From: Motacilla alba alba
Lineage: Eukaryota > Chordata > Aves > Passeriformes > Motacillidae
NCBI RefSeq assembly: GCF_015832195.1
Contig: NC_052033.1
Coordinates: forward strand, 3,658,001 to 3,722,000
DNA length: 64,000 nucleotides
Direction: 5' to 3'
Shown here: positions 1 to 13,061 of the stretch, piece after piece
How the letters are laid out: every line of letters starts with the position of its first letter
Numbering within the stretch: the first letter of the stretch is position 1
Translations under genes and position numbers: made by a program
The notes under the pieces: generated by a model
What the model was told of the DNA's origin: nothing
What the model saw: the letters and a program-made list of their open reading frames with translations, nothing else
The model's database searches: none

Positions 1-148
1 ATTCTTGCTGTAGCTTCAGGGGATCTGGCTTGTGTGGCACTAATTGATGTCCATTTGTCCCCAACAGTGTGGGGATGTGAGGCCACCTCGAGCCTCCTGC
101 AAAGAATTGTGGTGACCTGGTGTAGGCACAGTTTATGGGAATTGGGAT

Positions 149-396
149 GGGGCTGTGTGTGGCACACAGTTTGGGGTCATTGGGGCAGTGTGTGGCACAC
201 AGTTTGGGGTCCCTGGCAGTGGGGCTGTGTGTGGCACACAGTTTGGGGTCACTGGGGCTGTGTGTGGCACACAGTTTGGGGTCACTGGGATGGGGCTGTG
301 TGTGGCACACAGTTTGGGGTCACTGGGGCTGTGTGTGGCACACAGTTTGGGGTCACTGGGGCTGTGTGTGGCACACAGTTTGGGGTCCCTGGCAGT
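149..396. repeat. Minisatellite, seven units of 33-39 bp
   Basis: Seven tandem units each begin with GGGGCTGTGTGTGGCACACA (GGGGCAGTG in the second) and continue with GTTTGGGGTC. Units start at 149, 182, 221, 254, 292, 325 and 358, with lengths of 33, 39, 33, 38, 33, 33 and 39 bp. The length classes come from a short tail (CCTGGCAGT or ACTGGGAT) added to some units. A decayed unit lies just upstream (about 121-148) and the array ends in a partial unit near 405. Three forward frames and a reverse frame stay open through it, giving repetitive peptides that are artefacts of the repeat. Confidence 0.95.
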
Positions 397-410
397 GGGG
401 CTGTGGCCCA

Positions 411-2816
411 GCCTCATCCCCAGTGGGTGCAGCTGTGCAAAGCAGGTGAGCAGCACTGACAGCAGTGAGCCATGGAGTGCCCAGGTGTGCTGAGCAGCCA
501 CCAAAGGGAGCAGAGGGCACACAATGCAATGCAGGAACATCAGGGGTGTAAAAGGTTGGGCTGAAGAACAATGAGGGCAGATGCTTGCAGCCTTCTAAGT
601 GATGTGGTGCTACTCTGTATGGGTTGGAGCCTTCTGAAATTGTCTGGTGACACTCTGTGTGTTGTGGCTGTCTCAACTCTGACATGTGCTGTGACAAGGT
701 GTGTGGGGAATTATTGCCTGGGTTTATCCCCAGTTTACAGCTGAAATTCTGTGGTGTTAACTCAGGGTCTGTGTGCAGCTCATGCCCTGTTCCTCAGCTC
801 CTGTTGCTGGGTTTGCAGAGGTTCTCCTGGGTATCAGGTGTGAGGGGATTTCCTTGCTGCTCATTACCTCAGTGTAATCTGTTCTGGGGATTCATGCAGG
901 ACCAGTTATCTTGATATGGGAACTGCAAGAAATAATAATATTCTACAGCTGGGGGCAGCTCTGGATAACCCTGACCACCCACACCATCCTGGCCACTTCA
1001 GGCCATCACATCTTTCACTTTGGTTTTGGGAAGAGTGGAAGAAGATTCCCTGGAATTAACAGAATTTGCATTGAACAAGTGGATTCTGATTAACATGCCT
1101 GAGACATTAAATGTTCTTTGTCACTGTATTTGCTTCAAAACCAAGAAAATAAACCTGTAATTCCTGAAGGACTTATGGGTAAGTGTTCATGGCTTTTTCC
1201 CACCCCTGCTGGATACTGTGGTTTTTTAGGGTTGAATTCAGGTACTTTGCAGCATTCCTGTGTTGGAAACCTGCTCAGTACTTGTAGATTCCTGGGAGTT
1301 TCAGGATGGAAGATGCATCTCATGGTGAGCACATTGGTAAGTTCATGGCTTAACTTTTCATGGATGCTGAGATACTACATCTCTGTGTGGTAAAATGGGA
1401 CCTAAAAATGGGACCAGGTGGTAAAGATGCTTCTGCAGAGATTTCATAGCAGAACTTCTTTGGAGGACCACATTTATCATTAACTGTTTCTAATGGGTCC
1501 TCTCCTTCTCTGCTTGTTAATTCAGAATTCCCAGCTGAAAGCCCCTATATGGCTCTGGGGCAATTGGCCAGCTTAAATCCACCTAATTACTTTTAATGAA
1601 TAAGACTTTTTCACTTTTCTGGACAGGTGGTTAGTACCAGAGTCTGTAGCCTTACTTTGAGGCCAGGAATGTGCTCCAATCAGCAAAATACACTCTAAAG
1701 TGGGCCAAAGTCCTCTAAATTCCCTCTTGTGACGTTTCATTAGATGAAGAAAACGTGCAGAAAAAGCAGGTGCTGTGTGATGGATGGTGAGTAGTGTTTG
1801 GAGTACCTAGCACGTGTTATCACATCTGGGTTATCTGGTGTGTTGGTGGGGATTTGCATCAATAAATGAATTGGAGAAAGGGGTTGTGAGTTGTTGGTGG
1901 GAGGAACTTTCTTCAGTCAGCTGATGTAGTGATTCATTCAGTAAATTTGAATATGATCAATGGCCTGATTTACAATTGTCCAGAGGTGCAGTATTGTATA
2001 CAGGACCAGAAAAAAAGCAGTGGAAAATCCTACAGTCCTCTCTTGTGTCCTTATCCATCACCAGCCTACCAGGGTCTTTGAGATGCATTGGAAATGCCTT
2101 ATTATTTGTCTGAAATGTTCTGAAGAGAGGATGTAGTCTGCTTATCATGAAGAACTGCTTGTGTATGCCCAGAATAAGACTGACCTGAAACACTTGAAAT
2201 TATGATTCAGTCTCTCACGGCACTAAAAAAATGTTAGCTCTGCTTCTTCACTGCCTTCAGCCTTCCTGGGTTTGGACATACTGCACACTGGAATGCCAAA
2301 GTGCAGCAATAAAAATAATCCCTCTTGTGATACTTCCAAAAAGAACAGGAACTTCCAGAAATCTCCTGAGTAGGGTTGAGCTCATGAGGTTTTCAGCCTA
2401 AATTGGGGAGTTTGGAGACAGTTCAGAGGAAACAGCCAAGCTTTTGAGCACTTCATCACACTGAGCCCTTGTAGGCTTTCCCATTACCTCTGTCTGGTTT
2501 TCCACCGTTCCTCATCAGAGGTTCCGTGTGTCTCCTCCCCAAAGAGCACTGGTCACTCCCTTTTCCATCCCATGCTGTCTCCCCTCTGAGTTGTGCTTCC
2601 TTTTAGCTGTCTCTGAAGAATACTTACTTGCCAACATAATTTTCTCTTGGAATGACATTACAGCTTCTAAAGCAAGCCTGGGTCAGCAGTATCACATGGA
2701 TAAGAGACTCTTTTCCTCTCATGTGATATCATTTTAGTAGAAGATTAGGCTTTTAACCCTGCAATAAAACCAGCTTTCCTTGTTCTCCCTCTCTGGTTAT
2801 CACTCGTGCTCTCTCA
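411..2816. other. Unique non-coding DNA, no gene seen
   Basis: No exon, RNA gene or mobile element was recognised here. Open frames are short (at most about 114 codons), lack recognisable domains and have no convincing splice context. The stretch around 1,490-1,620 is moderately AT-rich with TTAATTC and TAATTAC motifs but is otherwise unremarkable. Confidence 0.5.
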
Positions 2817-2832
2817 TTTTTTTTTTTTTTTT
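2817..2832. repeat. Poly(T) run of 16
   Basis: A pure run of sixteen T follows CTCTCA. No retroelement body was recognised on either side, so it is recorded as a mononucleotide repeat and not as a retroposon tail. Confidence 0.9.
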
Positions 2833-5800
2833 GGTCCTCAGGCCCCATCAGTTAGACAGGACATCAATTCTGCTGCTGGTCTAGCGAGCAATCCATCCTG
2901 AGACTTGATCTGGGGACTTAATTAAGTGTGAAATTGAAGGGAGAACTGGCACAAAAAATGGCTGGGGTCCTGCGAGGCAGAAATTTTATAACTCACTAGA
3001 AATCCAGGTGCAGAGGAATTCTCCAGGTTGCCAGGAAGTTATTGACTGTGATTGCCACAATGATGATGAGAGATAGGTGCCTGGAAGCTACTGTCAGGCA
3101 CTATTGTGCTGTGGGCTTCCTGCATTTTAGTGAATGCCACTGCTGTCTTTGTGCCTGAGTGGATTCACAACCTACCTGTGGCTTTGAATTTCTTGCCTCT
3201 GTTGTATAAGGCTCTGCAAAGCAGGAATCAGCCTCAGAAATTGCTGCTGGGCTCAGTTGGAGCTAGTGCTTGGTTTCACAGAGGTAGTCCTGTTGTGGCT
3301 GGAGACTGGCTGATTCCTGCTGAAGGCACCTGAGGTGGTTTCTGCTGGGATAGTCCAAGCTGACAAACCCACAGGTTCTGCTCCACATAATCCTGCAGCC
3401 TTCTTCTCTGTCCCCAAAGGGATCTAAACCCAGAGTGCTGTGTTTTGGGATGATGTAGTGTCTGTCCTGCTGCTGCAGTGCTGGGGGCTCCTCCCTGCCT
3501 GTTGGCTGCTCTTCTGGGCTGGATGTGCTTTCCACCAGCAGCGAGGAGCTTGTTCTGACTTGTTCCCATGGGTGTTGAAACCCTAAAGTTACAGGGCAGT
3601 CACTAACTTCAGGAGGAGATTTGTTACATGGAAATTCTTTGTTGGCCCGACCTGCTTTTGCCTCGCCTTCCAAATCTGCACACTTCTGAGAACATTAAAG
3701 CAGCACAGAATCAGAAAAATATAAAAGCCAAAACCTGAGGCATCAACGTGTTGTGGGACAGAGTTACAGCCCTGCTGCTGGTCAGGGGCAGGGAGCCTGT
3801 GGGGCAAGTGTGGCAAGGGGCTCCTGCAGGAGGGGTCTCTGGGACTGATGCTCAGCATGTGGAAGATGCTGAAGAGTTTTTTTTTTGAGGTGAAAATTTC
3901 CTCAAATGGGCCATCCTGTGGATGCAGATTGAGTTAATGAGAGCAGGTCTGTACCGTGGGCATAATTTCCTTCATGTTGATTGAAAATTTTCTGGAGAGT
4001 AATAAGGAGAGCCAGTGAAATTGCTGGTGCTGTAGAGTTTAGCATCACCTGAGGATCACCTCAGGCACTGATGAGAATTGCCTGTGGAGATGACACAGCA
4101 GTAAATATTAAACCTCAATTTAATGTTGTATTTGTGTACAACAGAAGCTGACAAAGCTTCATTTCAGTACATTGCTTTTCTTACAAGCTCTCTAGAAACT
4201 GCTGGTCTGTGTACTCTCCTCAGCAAAGATTTAGTAACAGATGCTGTAGCCATGTCTAATGTTAGCAAGATTTCATTACCTATATATAGCATGCTCCTCT
4301 CATTGCAGTGCCCCATGATGTTCCCTCAGATTGCTGCTTGGAACTGAAAAGGAGAGCATTTTGTGGTGCATTTATTTGTACTTCTCTTACTCCTTTTAGT
4401 CAGAAATGTTCAATGTGGCTTTCTCACCTTCAGTGTGAATTAGTGAGGTACTGTTGTATTAATCTCCTCTGGGTGCAATTCCAGTGCTCTTATTTGCACC
4501 AGCTAGGATTTGACTCCAAATGTGGCTTCCACAGGACCATTTGTGGATTAACATCCTGTTCTGCATAAGCATCCCATAATCCAGCTTTAATTGTGTTTTA
4601 ATGGTGACTGTAACAAAAGACTTAGTGGTAGTGAATAACTGCAGGCCTTTGGGTTTGACCTGAATAGAAGGAAAAGCTGTGCAATGAATACTGGAGAATA
4701 AAAAAGATTGTTTGAGACAAAAGGGATTGGAGGGTGGGCTGGCATGCAGGTTCAGTTTAGGAGCTTCAGACTGGTCAAATATCACACCTCTGCCAACTAC
4801 AGTATCTTCATCTGGAAAGAGCCAGGGATCTTCTTTGTGGTTGTCCAAATATTTGTTGTGCCACACAGGAAATCAGTTTAGTCAGAGAAAAAAAGGATTA
4901 CAGCAACATTTTAGAAGTCAGTCTACAGGGAGCTGCTTAAGGGACATATGATGGTTTTTGTTGATAGCAGAGTTGTCAGGACTAGATCTGTTGTGAGGTG
5001 GAGTCTTGTGAAGTGGTTTTATGGCTGATTTTATTAAATATTTCCATTAGTGAAGCTGTTGCTGATGATGGACTGTGGGGAGGCATCAGCAGAGCGGGAG
5101 GATTGGAGAGGGGGAGCAATAGAAGTGGTTTGACATAGAAGTGCAAGGGGATGAATTTATGGATTAAATCAGGAATTTTTGCTGTAAATTCGAGCCTCAC
5201 TGGCTGTCAGTGATGTGAGTGAGGGAACTGTCTGTGTAAATCAACCACAGATGCCTTCAAGACACTGATATAATCAAAAGTGCCACATGCAGGCTCTCAC
5301 CAGCAGCCATCAGGAAGCACTAATATCATGGGACGTGGTGATCTGGGAATCCTGCTGTGGTTCTGCCTGCAAGCTTTCAAAGAGGAAAAAACAGTGGAAG
5401 CAGGTCTAGAGAAATCTGGATGCTGTAAAGATTAGAAGCAGGGTTATTTTATGTTGCACACAAGACCTTGTGTTCTCTCATGCCACAGGCTTCCTTGTCT
5501 TTTGGCCTTGCCTTTGTGTAAAGTCTGGTCTGTAGGCACTGGAAATGTCCAACTCTGCGTTTTCCCTCCTATTTTTGGGATGAGGGCTATGTGTTTTGCA
5601 AATTATATATGTATTTGATGCTAAAAGGGGAAATATTGTGACTTGATAACACAGGAATGGAATAGATATGCTTTTAATTTTATGACCATCCCCAGTGGAG
5701 TTTCTTGCAACTTCTGAGTGTAGCATCTGGATGTGGTTATAATGGGAGGTAATTGGACAAGGTGTGATGCTGATTTAGCCAGTTTCCATTTCTCCTGCTC

Positions 5801-8800
5801 AGTGCATTGACTGATCAGAAAGTGTGGGAAATACAGAGCAGAAATAAGGAAAGGAGGTGCAAACTAGAAAAAAAGCAGTGAAGTCCCCCATGAAATGATA
5901 ATCCAAGACATACACAGCAGAGGAAGATGCTTGGGAGTTGGCAGGGCTGGGAAAGTTTAGGGCAGATCAGACAGGAACCTGCAATGCATTAAGCAACTGA
6001 TGGGTTTTGTGGTTAGTTTGTTTCCTATTTCAGGGAAAACCAGTGTATTTTTGCACTGCTCTGCGTGCTGCACACCAGTAACCGAGTCAGTGAAGGTTCC
6101 TTTTGCTGTGGGGACAAAAGGGAGTGTTTATCCCAATCCCTGCCTTCCAAAGCAGCTGTTACAGGTACAGCAGCAAAGGTAACTTGTACAAGTCTGGGAG
6201 GGCTGGCCCCTGCAGAGAGAGCAGAGGGATGGCTGAAGGAGATCTCCTGGGTAAGAGGGATGGCATTTGGTTGGGAAACCTGCAGGTGAGAGGGGGAATA
6301 AGGTCACAGAGCCATTGAGGGGTTGGGAGAATGGGAGCAGTCGCCCTCAGGGCCATTCTGTCTCTTTGACCTTGTCACTAATGGACTAAAACACAGGTGA
6401 GGTGTGATGGTAAGACATCCCTCGAGGCCCTGGCTGCCTGTGAGCTTTGCAGCCAGCCCAGCAGGGCAGGGCAGTGTCACCTGAGCCCTTCCTGCAGGAG
6501 ACAGAGCTGAGTGGGCCAGCAAGAGCTGCCATGAAGTGAGCTTCTCTTTGAATGTCATGTTGTTTTCATTAAGTCTGCAGCAGGAAGGACTGAAATGTTT
6601 TGTCTTTTCTACCTCAGGTTTCTTCGTCTCTCACTAGACTAACAAATCCCTCAAGCTTTGGAAGCATGACAGTATCACACCTCACCCTCCATTTTTTAAG
6701 CTTGGATCAGTTCAGTTTGAGCAAACACAGTTGTGCTCCCCACTGGGCCAAAATAAGAAATATGGAGGGAAAATAGAGGGAAAGACTGGTCTGGAGGATA
6801 CCCAGGGGCTTCACATGCTTCCTCAGAGCTCTCAGGCCGCTGTGGAGGCTGCCTGGCCCAGAGGTTTCAGCATCCCTGGGCTGGTTGATGTGGTTGGTGG
6901 CAAATGACAGCAAAAAGGGGGAGTTACCCTGCTGGACTCATTAGAAGAGGCTCTGGTCCTGCCATTCCAGAGAGTGCTTGGGGCAATGTTATTCCTGTGT
7001 GGAAAATACCAGCTGTTCACCTCTTGGAGGTCAAGGGTTTTTATTTATTTATTTTGAAGATTTTGGTGCTTCTTCCTCAGAAAGGCTCTCCTTAACTCAG
7101 GGTATCAGTGAGGAGTGAGGCTGTTGGGGTTTATACCTGTGTTTGCAGAGGGATGTTCATCACCTCTGAGGGACATAAATCTCTGTTTGCTGCTGGTTAG
7201 GGGGAGAAAATCCAGACAAAGGTGATGGCAATCAGTGAAGATGAGTATGAAAGGGAGGCTCTTGTCCTCTGTGTGAAGAATTCTCCCTCTGCATTGGAGA
7301 GGTTCTCAGCATGTCATCCTTACTACTTCTTATAAAAATTAGAGGTGTTTGATCAAAAACATTTCACATGTGTCACCATTAGGGATTTCTTTAACTTACC
7401 ACTCCAAGAAAAGAGGTAAGCCCCACCAAGGTGTGAGACTGAGGGCTCTGGCCAAGACAGCAAAAGATTTGCTGTTTGAAGAGCCAAGTTAAACAAGACA
7501 CAATTAGGAATAGCGTGCCCCCCACAGCTCCCAGAGGCTGGTTTATGGGTCCTGAGGGGGCCAAATTGGGCTTTGCTGTGTCTTGTTTGCCTTGGCTACA
7601 GAACACTGCAAACCCATGTGCCTGTTGCTTGGCATCCAAGGCACAAATCACACCTGCAGAGGGCTCAGGCACAGAGGCTTTTCTCCTTTCTCCTCCTCTC
7701 TGTGTTTGTTCTAAGAAGATCTTGGCGCTGGCTGTCCTGAGGAAGAGGGTTCAGCAGCTTCCCTGTGCTGACACAGCTCCCACGTCCCACCAGCAGCTCT
7801 TTCCCTCGGGATTTGCCTCTAATCTTGGGGCTGGCAGTTGTCTTTCTTGTCAGAAATTGAGAGGTTTCCAGGTTGCTGGCACACAAGAGGCATTTCAGGA
7901 GCTCTTTTAGGTGCCTTCCATGGAGCAGGACATTACCACCAGACTGTCTGCTGCTCTGCTGTGGGAAAGCAGCTCAAACCTGGTGGGCACTACAGATCAC
8001 ACTGAGCTCAGGGGAATTTTGGGGTCCATTAAGCCTTGAGTAGGGAGTTTTGAGTCAGGCTGTCACCTCTGTGTTTAACCTCTAGAAGCTTTCAGTCCTA
8101 ATCAGGATAATGTCTGTGAAATGTGCCCCTGTAAATGCTGTTTTTTCCAAAGCTTGTCTGGACACTTCATTCTCAAACTCTCTTTGGGGTTTTGGCTGGA
8201 GGTGAGTCAGTTTTTTATTTCAAACCCTTTCCTTCTGTATCAATGCCACCACACACAAAGATGCTTTCCAGCCTCTAGGGAGCAGATGGAGAAGAAGGCA
8301 GACTAGCTCCAGCCTTACTGGCCAGGCCAGGCTCAGGCTGGAGGCACAGCTAATGGTTTATTTGTCCCCCTGACACAGCTGGGAACCACAGACAAGCTTT
8401 TCATGCCTGCAAACCCTCCTGCAGAGCCATTGCCTGCTGTGGATCTTTAGGCCATGTGGCTGCACGACATTAAGGAAGATACCCATCCCTGCAAAGGTGA
8501 CTGCAGAGGTCAATGGGCATCAGCTTCATCATGTTCACCCCCTTAATGATGTTGTTTTAGTCCTGGGAAGGACTCAGAGGGGCTGAGGAGCCCCTGCTCT
8601 CAGTAACTGATAGGCTGCATTTGCAGACAGTGCTCAGAGGTGCTGGGACCATCCTCAGTTTAAGGATATATCTAAGCCTGTGCAGCCTTTTGCTCTCCAT
8701 TTCCTTGGTTAGCACCTTTACCATGCCAGCAGTGGTTTGTCTCTGCTGCTGGGCTCATCTGAAGGGGTTTTATCTCCCAGAGCCATGGAAGGACCCATGA

Positions 8801-10139
8801 GGCTCTGGAGAGGCAGAGTGTCTGTGTGGAGATGCCTGAGTGATGCTGATGGGGTGCTGAGGAGGTGTCTTTGTCCAGCCCTTCTGTAGCCCCTAAAATC
8901 ACCCACAAATTTATAAAAAGCAACAGCAGGAGGCACTTAATGGCTTCCAGTGAGGGTGACTGAGAGGCAGGGCACTTTTCTAGTTTTTCCATTTTTTTTG
9001 TGTGTGCTGCTGGCCCAAGGGATGTGCCCTGGGTGCCTGCTGGTTTCAGAGATGCAGATGGGGACTCTTGGAGGAACTGCAATCCCACATTAAGCTCCTT
9101 TGGGGGCAGTTTGGTGTTTCTCACTCTTCTCTGCCAAGCAGAGACTCAAAATTAGGGATGATGCTGAAGTCACAAGAATGTTTTCTGGTGTCACTTTGCT
9201 CATACAAGGCCATCCAGGGCTTCACCCTCGTGGCTGTGGGATGGTCTGAGGTGTGAATGGAGCTGTTTTTATCCCAGAGAGGCTGGATGATGGGGGCAGT
9301 ACAGGCTGAGCTGGCTCCTGTGGATGAATGAAGTCATTAAGGTTCACCACCTTGAATCAAAGAAATTGTGAATCTTAATTAAAAGCACACTCATCTGCTT
9401 TTGTGGACACGTGGTCCTGGGCTGTTTCTTTAGCTGTTAACAGGTTGGAAAATATTTTGTTAGGATTTTATTTTTTGGGGGCGGGGCATTACTACTTGGT
9501 TAATAAAATAAACCTGAAGGATGGCTCGGTGGTTATGGAGGTGAGGACTTGAACAGACTCTGCTGCTGCTTTGCTTGTCCCAGTCCAAAGAGGAGCTTGC
9601 TTGCAGGGGCTTTGATCACAGATGAGCCTCGTGGTGCCCTCAGTTTTTCACCGTTGACCATGAGTTTTCTCTGCTTTCTCTCTCCAGACCCTCACCAAGA
9701 TATCCCCATCCTCTTTATGCTCTCCAGTGTGTGTCTGTGTCTCTGCTGGCATTACTCTTCTGTTGTAGCACCTCTATGTGGCTAAACCCTACTTTCCAGA
9801 TTCCTTTCCACAGGAGAAGGGGAAATCCTGCATCACCCAGGGGCTTTGAGAAAGCAAGGAACACCAAAACTATTGGGTTGTTATGTGTGAGAAAATTCCA
9901 CTAAGTTTGCAAGCATCCTCCTATTTTTCATGATTAATATACCAAGCTTCTAAATTCTTTTGTTAAAGACCCCCTCTCTCATTTTCAATAACATCATATT
10001 TTTGCTGCTTTTGCTTCCCCCCTGTAAACATGGAAAAAACATTCCCTCTAACCGAAGCCTGCTTTATCTGTAGCAAAAATATTTGGCTAGGCTTTTTAAA
10101 TTTTTTTTTTTTATTTCCCCACACCCTATTCAAGCACTA
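2833..10139. other. Unique non-coding DNA, no gene seen
   Basis: This is a long stretch of single-copy-looking sequence. The longest open frames are 136 codons (3,263-3,673, minus), 144 codons (7,476-7,910, plus) and 150 codons (8,672-9,124, minus). All are low-information peptides with no recognised domain, and several overlap on opposite strands, as expected by chance in DNA of this length. A T-rich run lies at about 10,101-10,112. No transposon was recognised. Confidence 0.45.
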
Positions 10140-10620
10140 TTAGCCGCAATGAACAAAACCCTGTTGTTGTGTGAGGGCTTCCTGTGGAGTGACCTTGCTG
10201 CAGTCTGGATGTGTTACCGCGCAGCAGCTCCACGATAGGATCTTACAACAACTGAATGCTCGCTCGGGGTGAGATTTCATGGCAGGTGAGATTTCCCCCA
10301 CAACAATACCATCTGCAATTATTTCCCTACATCCAGTGTCACTGAAGGTCTGTCCCAGTGAAAGGCTCTGAGTGGTTTGTTTTCACTTTTGACACTCAAA
10401 CTTTCACTTGGAGGTGAGAGTTCGCCTGAACGGCGCCTCGGTGAAATACCACAATGTTCAATTCCACAGCAGGTTCAGGGAGTGTTTCATAACGTTTTTG
10501 AGACAGATGTCAAGCTGATCTAAGAGGAGGAATGAGGGCATCTTTAATGTGTCACCATACTTTATCTTAGAACAAATAAACCTTCTAATTCTGCACGGGG
10601 AGGTCATGGCAAGGAAGGCA
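10140..10620. promoter_or_regulatory. Candidate conserved non-coding block with retained CpGs
   Basis: About ten CpG dinucleotides survive in 480 bp (for example ACCGCGC near 10,217, GCTCGCTCGG near 10,259 and AACGGCGCCTCGG near 10,429), whereas the surrounding DNA is CpG-poor. The stretch has high sequence complexity, no repeat signature and no open frame of note. Those properties fit an old, constrained non-coding element or a small unmethylated regulatory site. There is no direct evidence of function; only cross-species alignment would establish it. Confidence 0.25.
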
Positions 10621-12409
10621 ACTCAAGGCCTTGTTTAAGCAAGGCAATGACATCAGTCTGCCAGGGAAATCAAAACAGCTGAAGCCCGGTCCTGGAGGTG
10701 TTACTTGGGCAGAAATGATCCTCACTAAATGTTTTGCCTGGTTACCAGTGACAGATCTGCTTCAGGGCTGGGCCTCTGAGTGTTGTGGAGGATACAGCCG
10801 CTACAGGATGAGCGTTTTTAAATCAAAAGCATGTGTTGGTTTTGCTTGTCCTGTGTTTGTTTGAGTGTTTTTGTGGTGCTTTGGGGGAACAGCAGGTATC
10901 TGTGCTGTGTCAGCCTCTCTGCTCTGCTCTGGACATTTGTGATGATGTACCTGTGGCGTTACAATACCCACTTGCACTCTTGCAGCACTGAGGCTTTAAT
11001 TCCCTGGCATTGTTGCTGGGCTGATGCTGTGTCTGGCTGTGGCAGAGGACCAAGCAGCAGTGCTCTCTGCTTTCATCTCTGCCTGTTCCTTTTGTTCCAT
11101 CCCCTGAGGAAGCAAGGTTTGTGGTGTTGTGTTTGCAAGTCTGCTGCTTTCTGTTGGCAGCCCTCTCAAATGGCCTTAGAGCCGACTGAAGCAGGGTTTG
11201 ATGGTGGGACAGAGGTCCCAGAGCTCTTGGGTTTATGGCGCTGCTGCAAGCAGGTGAGGGGGGAGTGCAAAGATGTGACTGCAAGGAGGAAATGAGGAGG
11301 ATTTTGTGTGTGTGTGTTTTCAGGCTTTAATAAGCACCAAAGCCCAGGCTTTGCTGCTCCTGCTCTCAAAGGCTGTGTGTGTGTGTGAAGCAAAGCTCAG
11401 GGGTGCTGGGGCAGCAAGCTGTGCTCTCCTCTGGGCATCTCTGCTTGGGTGGGCAGGCTCTGTGTCTGCTCTTCCTCATGGTGTTGCTGGCCATCTCCAA
11501 GGTCCCACCATGAGTGCTGCTGACTCTGCCTCCCCCTGTCCCCTCTGATGCTGAGGGCATCCTCACCCTGCTCAGCCTGGCTGCCTCTGGCCCCTCCACT
11601 TTCTGCCATCTCCTGTCTGGGCACATTTTCCCCAGCTATGCTGTGAGATAGAGCAGCATCCCTTGTTCTGCCTGTTCAAACCCAATCCCTTTCTTTCCTG
11701 AAATACACTTGTTTAATCCATGATTAAGATGATAAAAGTGCTGGCTGGAATGAGGCAAATACTTCATGGTTTAGGTGTGAAGCTGCAGCAGTCAGGGTTG
11801 CTCAAAGCCCTGGCAGAGGAGATGTGGGGGCTTTTCACTCCTGAATGTCAGATTAAAGCAATTTATCCTAATCTGATTAGTGTCTAATTCAGTGCCAGCC
11901 TGCTGATGGCAGCCTGGCTTAGGGGGCTCAGGAGCTGGTGTTTACCCTCAGCTGCAGGGTGCTCATCCCCTCAAGGGGACTGGCTCTGAGAAGCGGATGG
12001 CCACTTCGTGTCCATGTGTGCAGAAGTATTATTATTAATATTAATTTTAATTTAATTTTTAAAATTTATTCTTATCAATCATAATATACATGTTCAAACA
12101 CTTGTTTGGGGTCTGGGGCTCCTGGACTGCACAGCTTTATCTGAGTTCCTGGCTCTGCCTTGGCTGCAGAAAGGAAACTCAGGGGGTTGCTGTCCTTCAG
12201 AGGAGCTGCAAGGGGTTAAGGCTGAGTGAATGACTTGTTTCATTTGGATGTCCCCCCTTTGGAGACTTTACATGTGAATAAGTTAGTTGCCCTCTGTTTA
12301 ACCCTTTTTGAGACCTGCCTTTCTTTTTGAAGGGCCCTTGGGGATTTGCCTGGCTTTTCCAGGTCGTTGCTTGTGGGAGGACCCTGGGCTGACCAAGGTG
12401 GGGCTGTGA
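10621..12409. other. Unique non-coding DNA with short GT repeats
   Basis: No gene was recognised. A 154-codon plus-strand frame (10,831-11,295) and overlapping minus-strand frames carry no known domain. Short (GT)n runs occur near 11,305-11,320 and 11,373-11,387. An AT-rich patch built of TTATTA and TTAATTTT lies at about 12,027-12,085. Confidence 0.45.
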
Positions 12410-13061
12410 CTTGGTTTGGAAAGACAGGTGCCTGCTAAGGAAGGCAGGAGCCTCCCCTGAAATGGAAAATGTAAACCCCCTCCCTCTAAATTGCTATAAA
12501 TTTGGAATTAAGGGGCTCTCAGGCAAAAAATATGGGAGCAGGAATAACAGTTCTTTACTAGGGAAGAAAATAAAAGGATAAAATAAACAATGCAGTAAAC
12601 CAAAACAACACTGACAGGGTCAGAACACAGCCTGACACCCTGTGGGTCAGGGTGCTGGCAGCAGTCCCATTGGAATTGTGGCTGCAGCCCTCCTGGAGTG
12701 TCAGGGCTGGTTCTGCTGGAGCAGGGATCCTGGAGAAAGGTGTAGTCTTCCTCTGCAGATCCAGTGGAAGAGGCAGCTGCTGTTCCTCTGGGAAATCCAG
12801 TGGAGAAGCTGTGCTGGTGTTCCAGAAGCTCAGATTCTATCCAGGTAGGAATGCTTGGCTCCTCCCTCTGGGCTCACATCTCCCAGTGGGATGCTGCAGT
12901 TCTTATCAGCCCTGCAGTGGCATTCAATGGCCTGTTATCAGCAGATGTCTGCCCTGAGAGAGGATTGGGTGTGGAAGAGATAAGGAAAACTGCCCCCAGA
13001 ACAGCAGACAGCTGCCATGCAGATGGCAAACAGAATACATCTTGCCTTGCACTCTGGGACA
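12410..13061 (-). mobile_element. ERV long terminal repeat (probably ERVL-type), minus strand
   Basis: Read on the minus strand, the element starts TGTCCCAGAGTGC at 13,061. It runs through a U3-like region and ends in an AT-rich stretch near 12,470-12,590 containing 'AAATGGAAAATGTAAACC' and 'GGAATTAAGGGGCTCTCAGG' when read on the plus strand. I recognise these phrases from an LTR family common in passerine genomes. The outer 3' edge is not resolved (between about 12,410 and 12,458), and no clean target duplication was found. A 205-codon plus-strand frame begins inside the element antisense to it and is not a gene. LTR identity is fairly sure; the class is an inference from memory of the family. 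Confidence 0.7.

Noticed and set aside
149..396. Regular repeats resembling a CRISPR array
   Set aside because: Units are contiguous with no unique spacers, and the genome is clearly vertebrate. It is a minisatellite.
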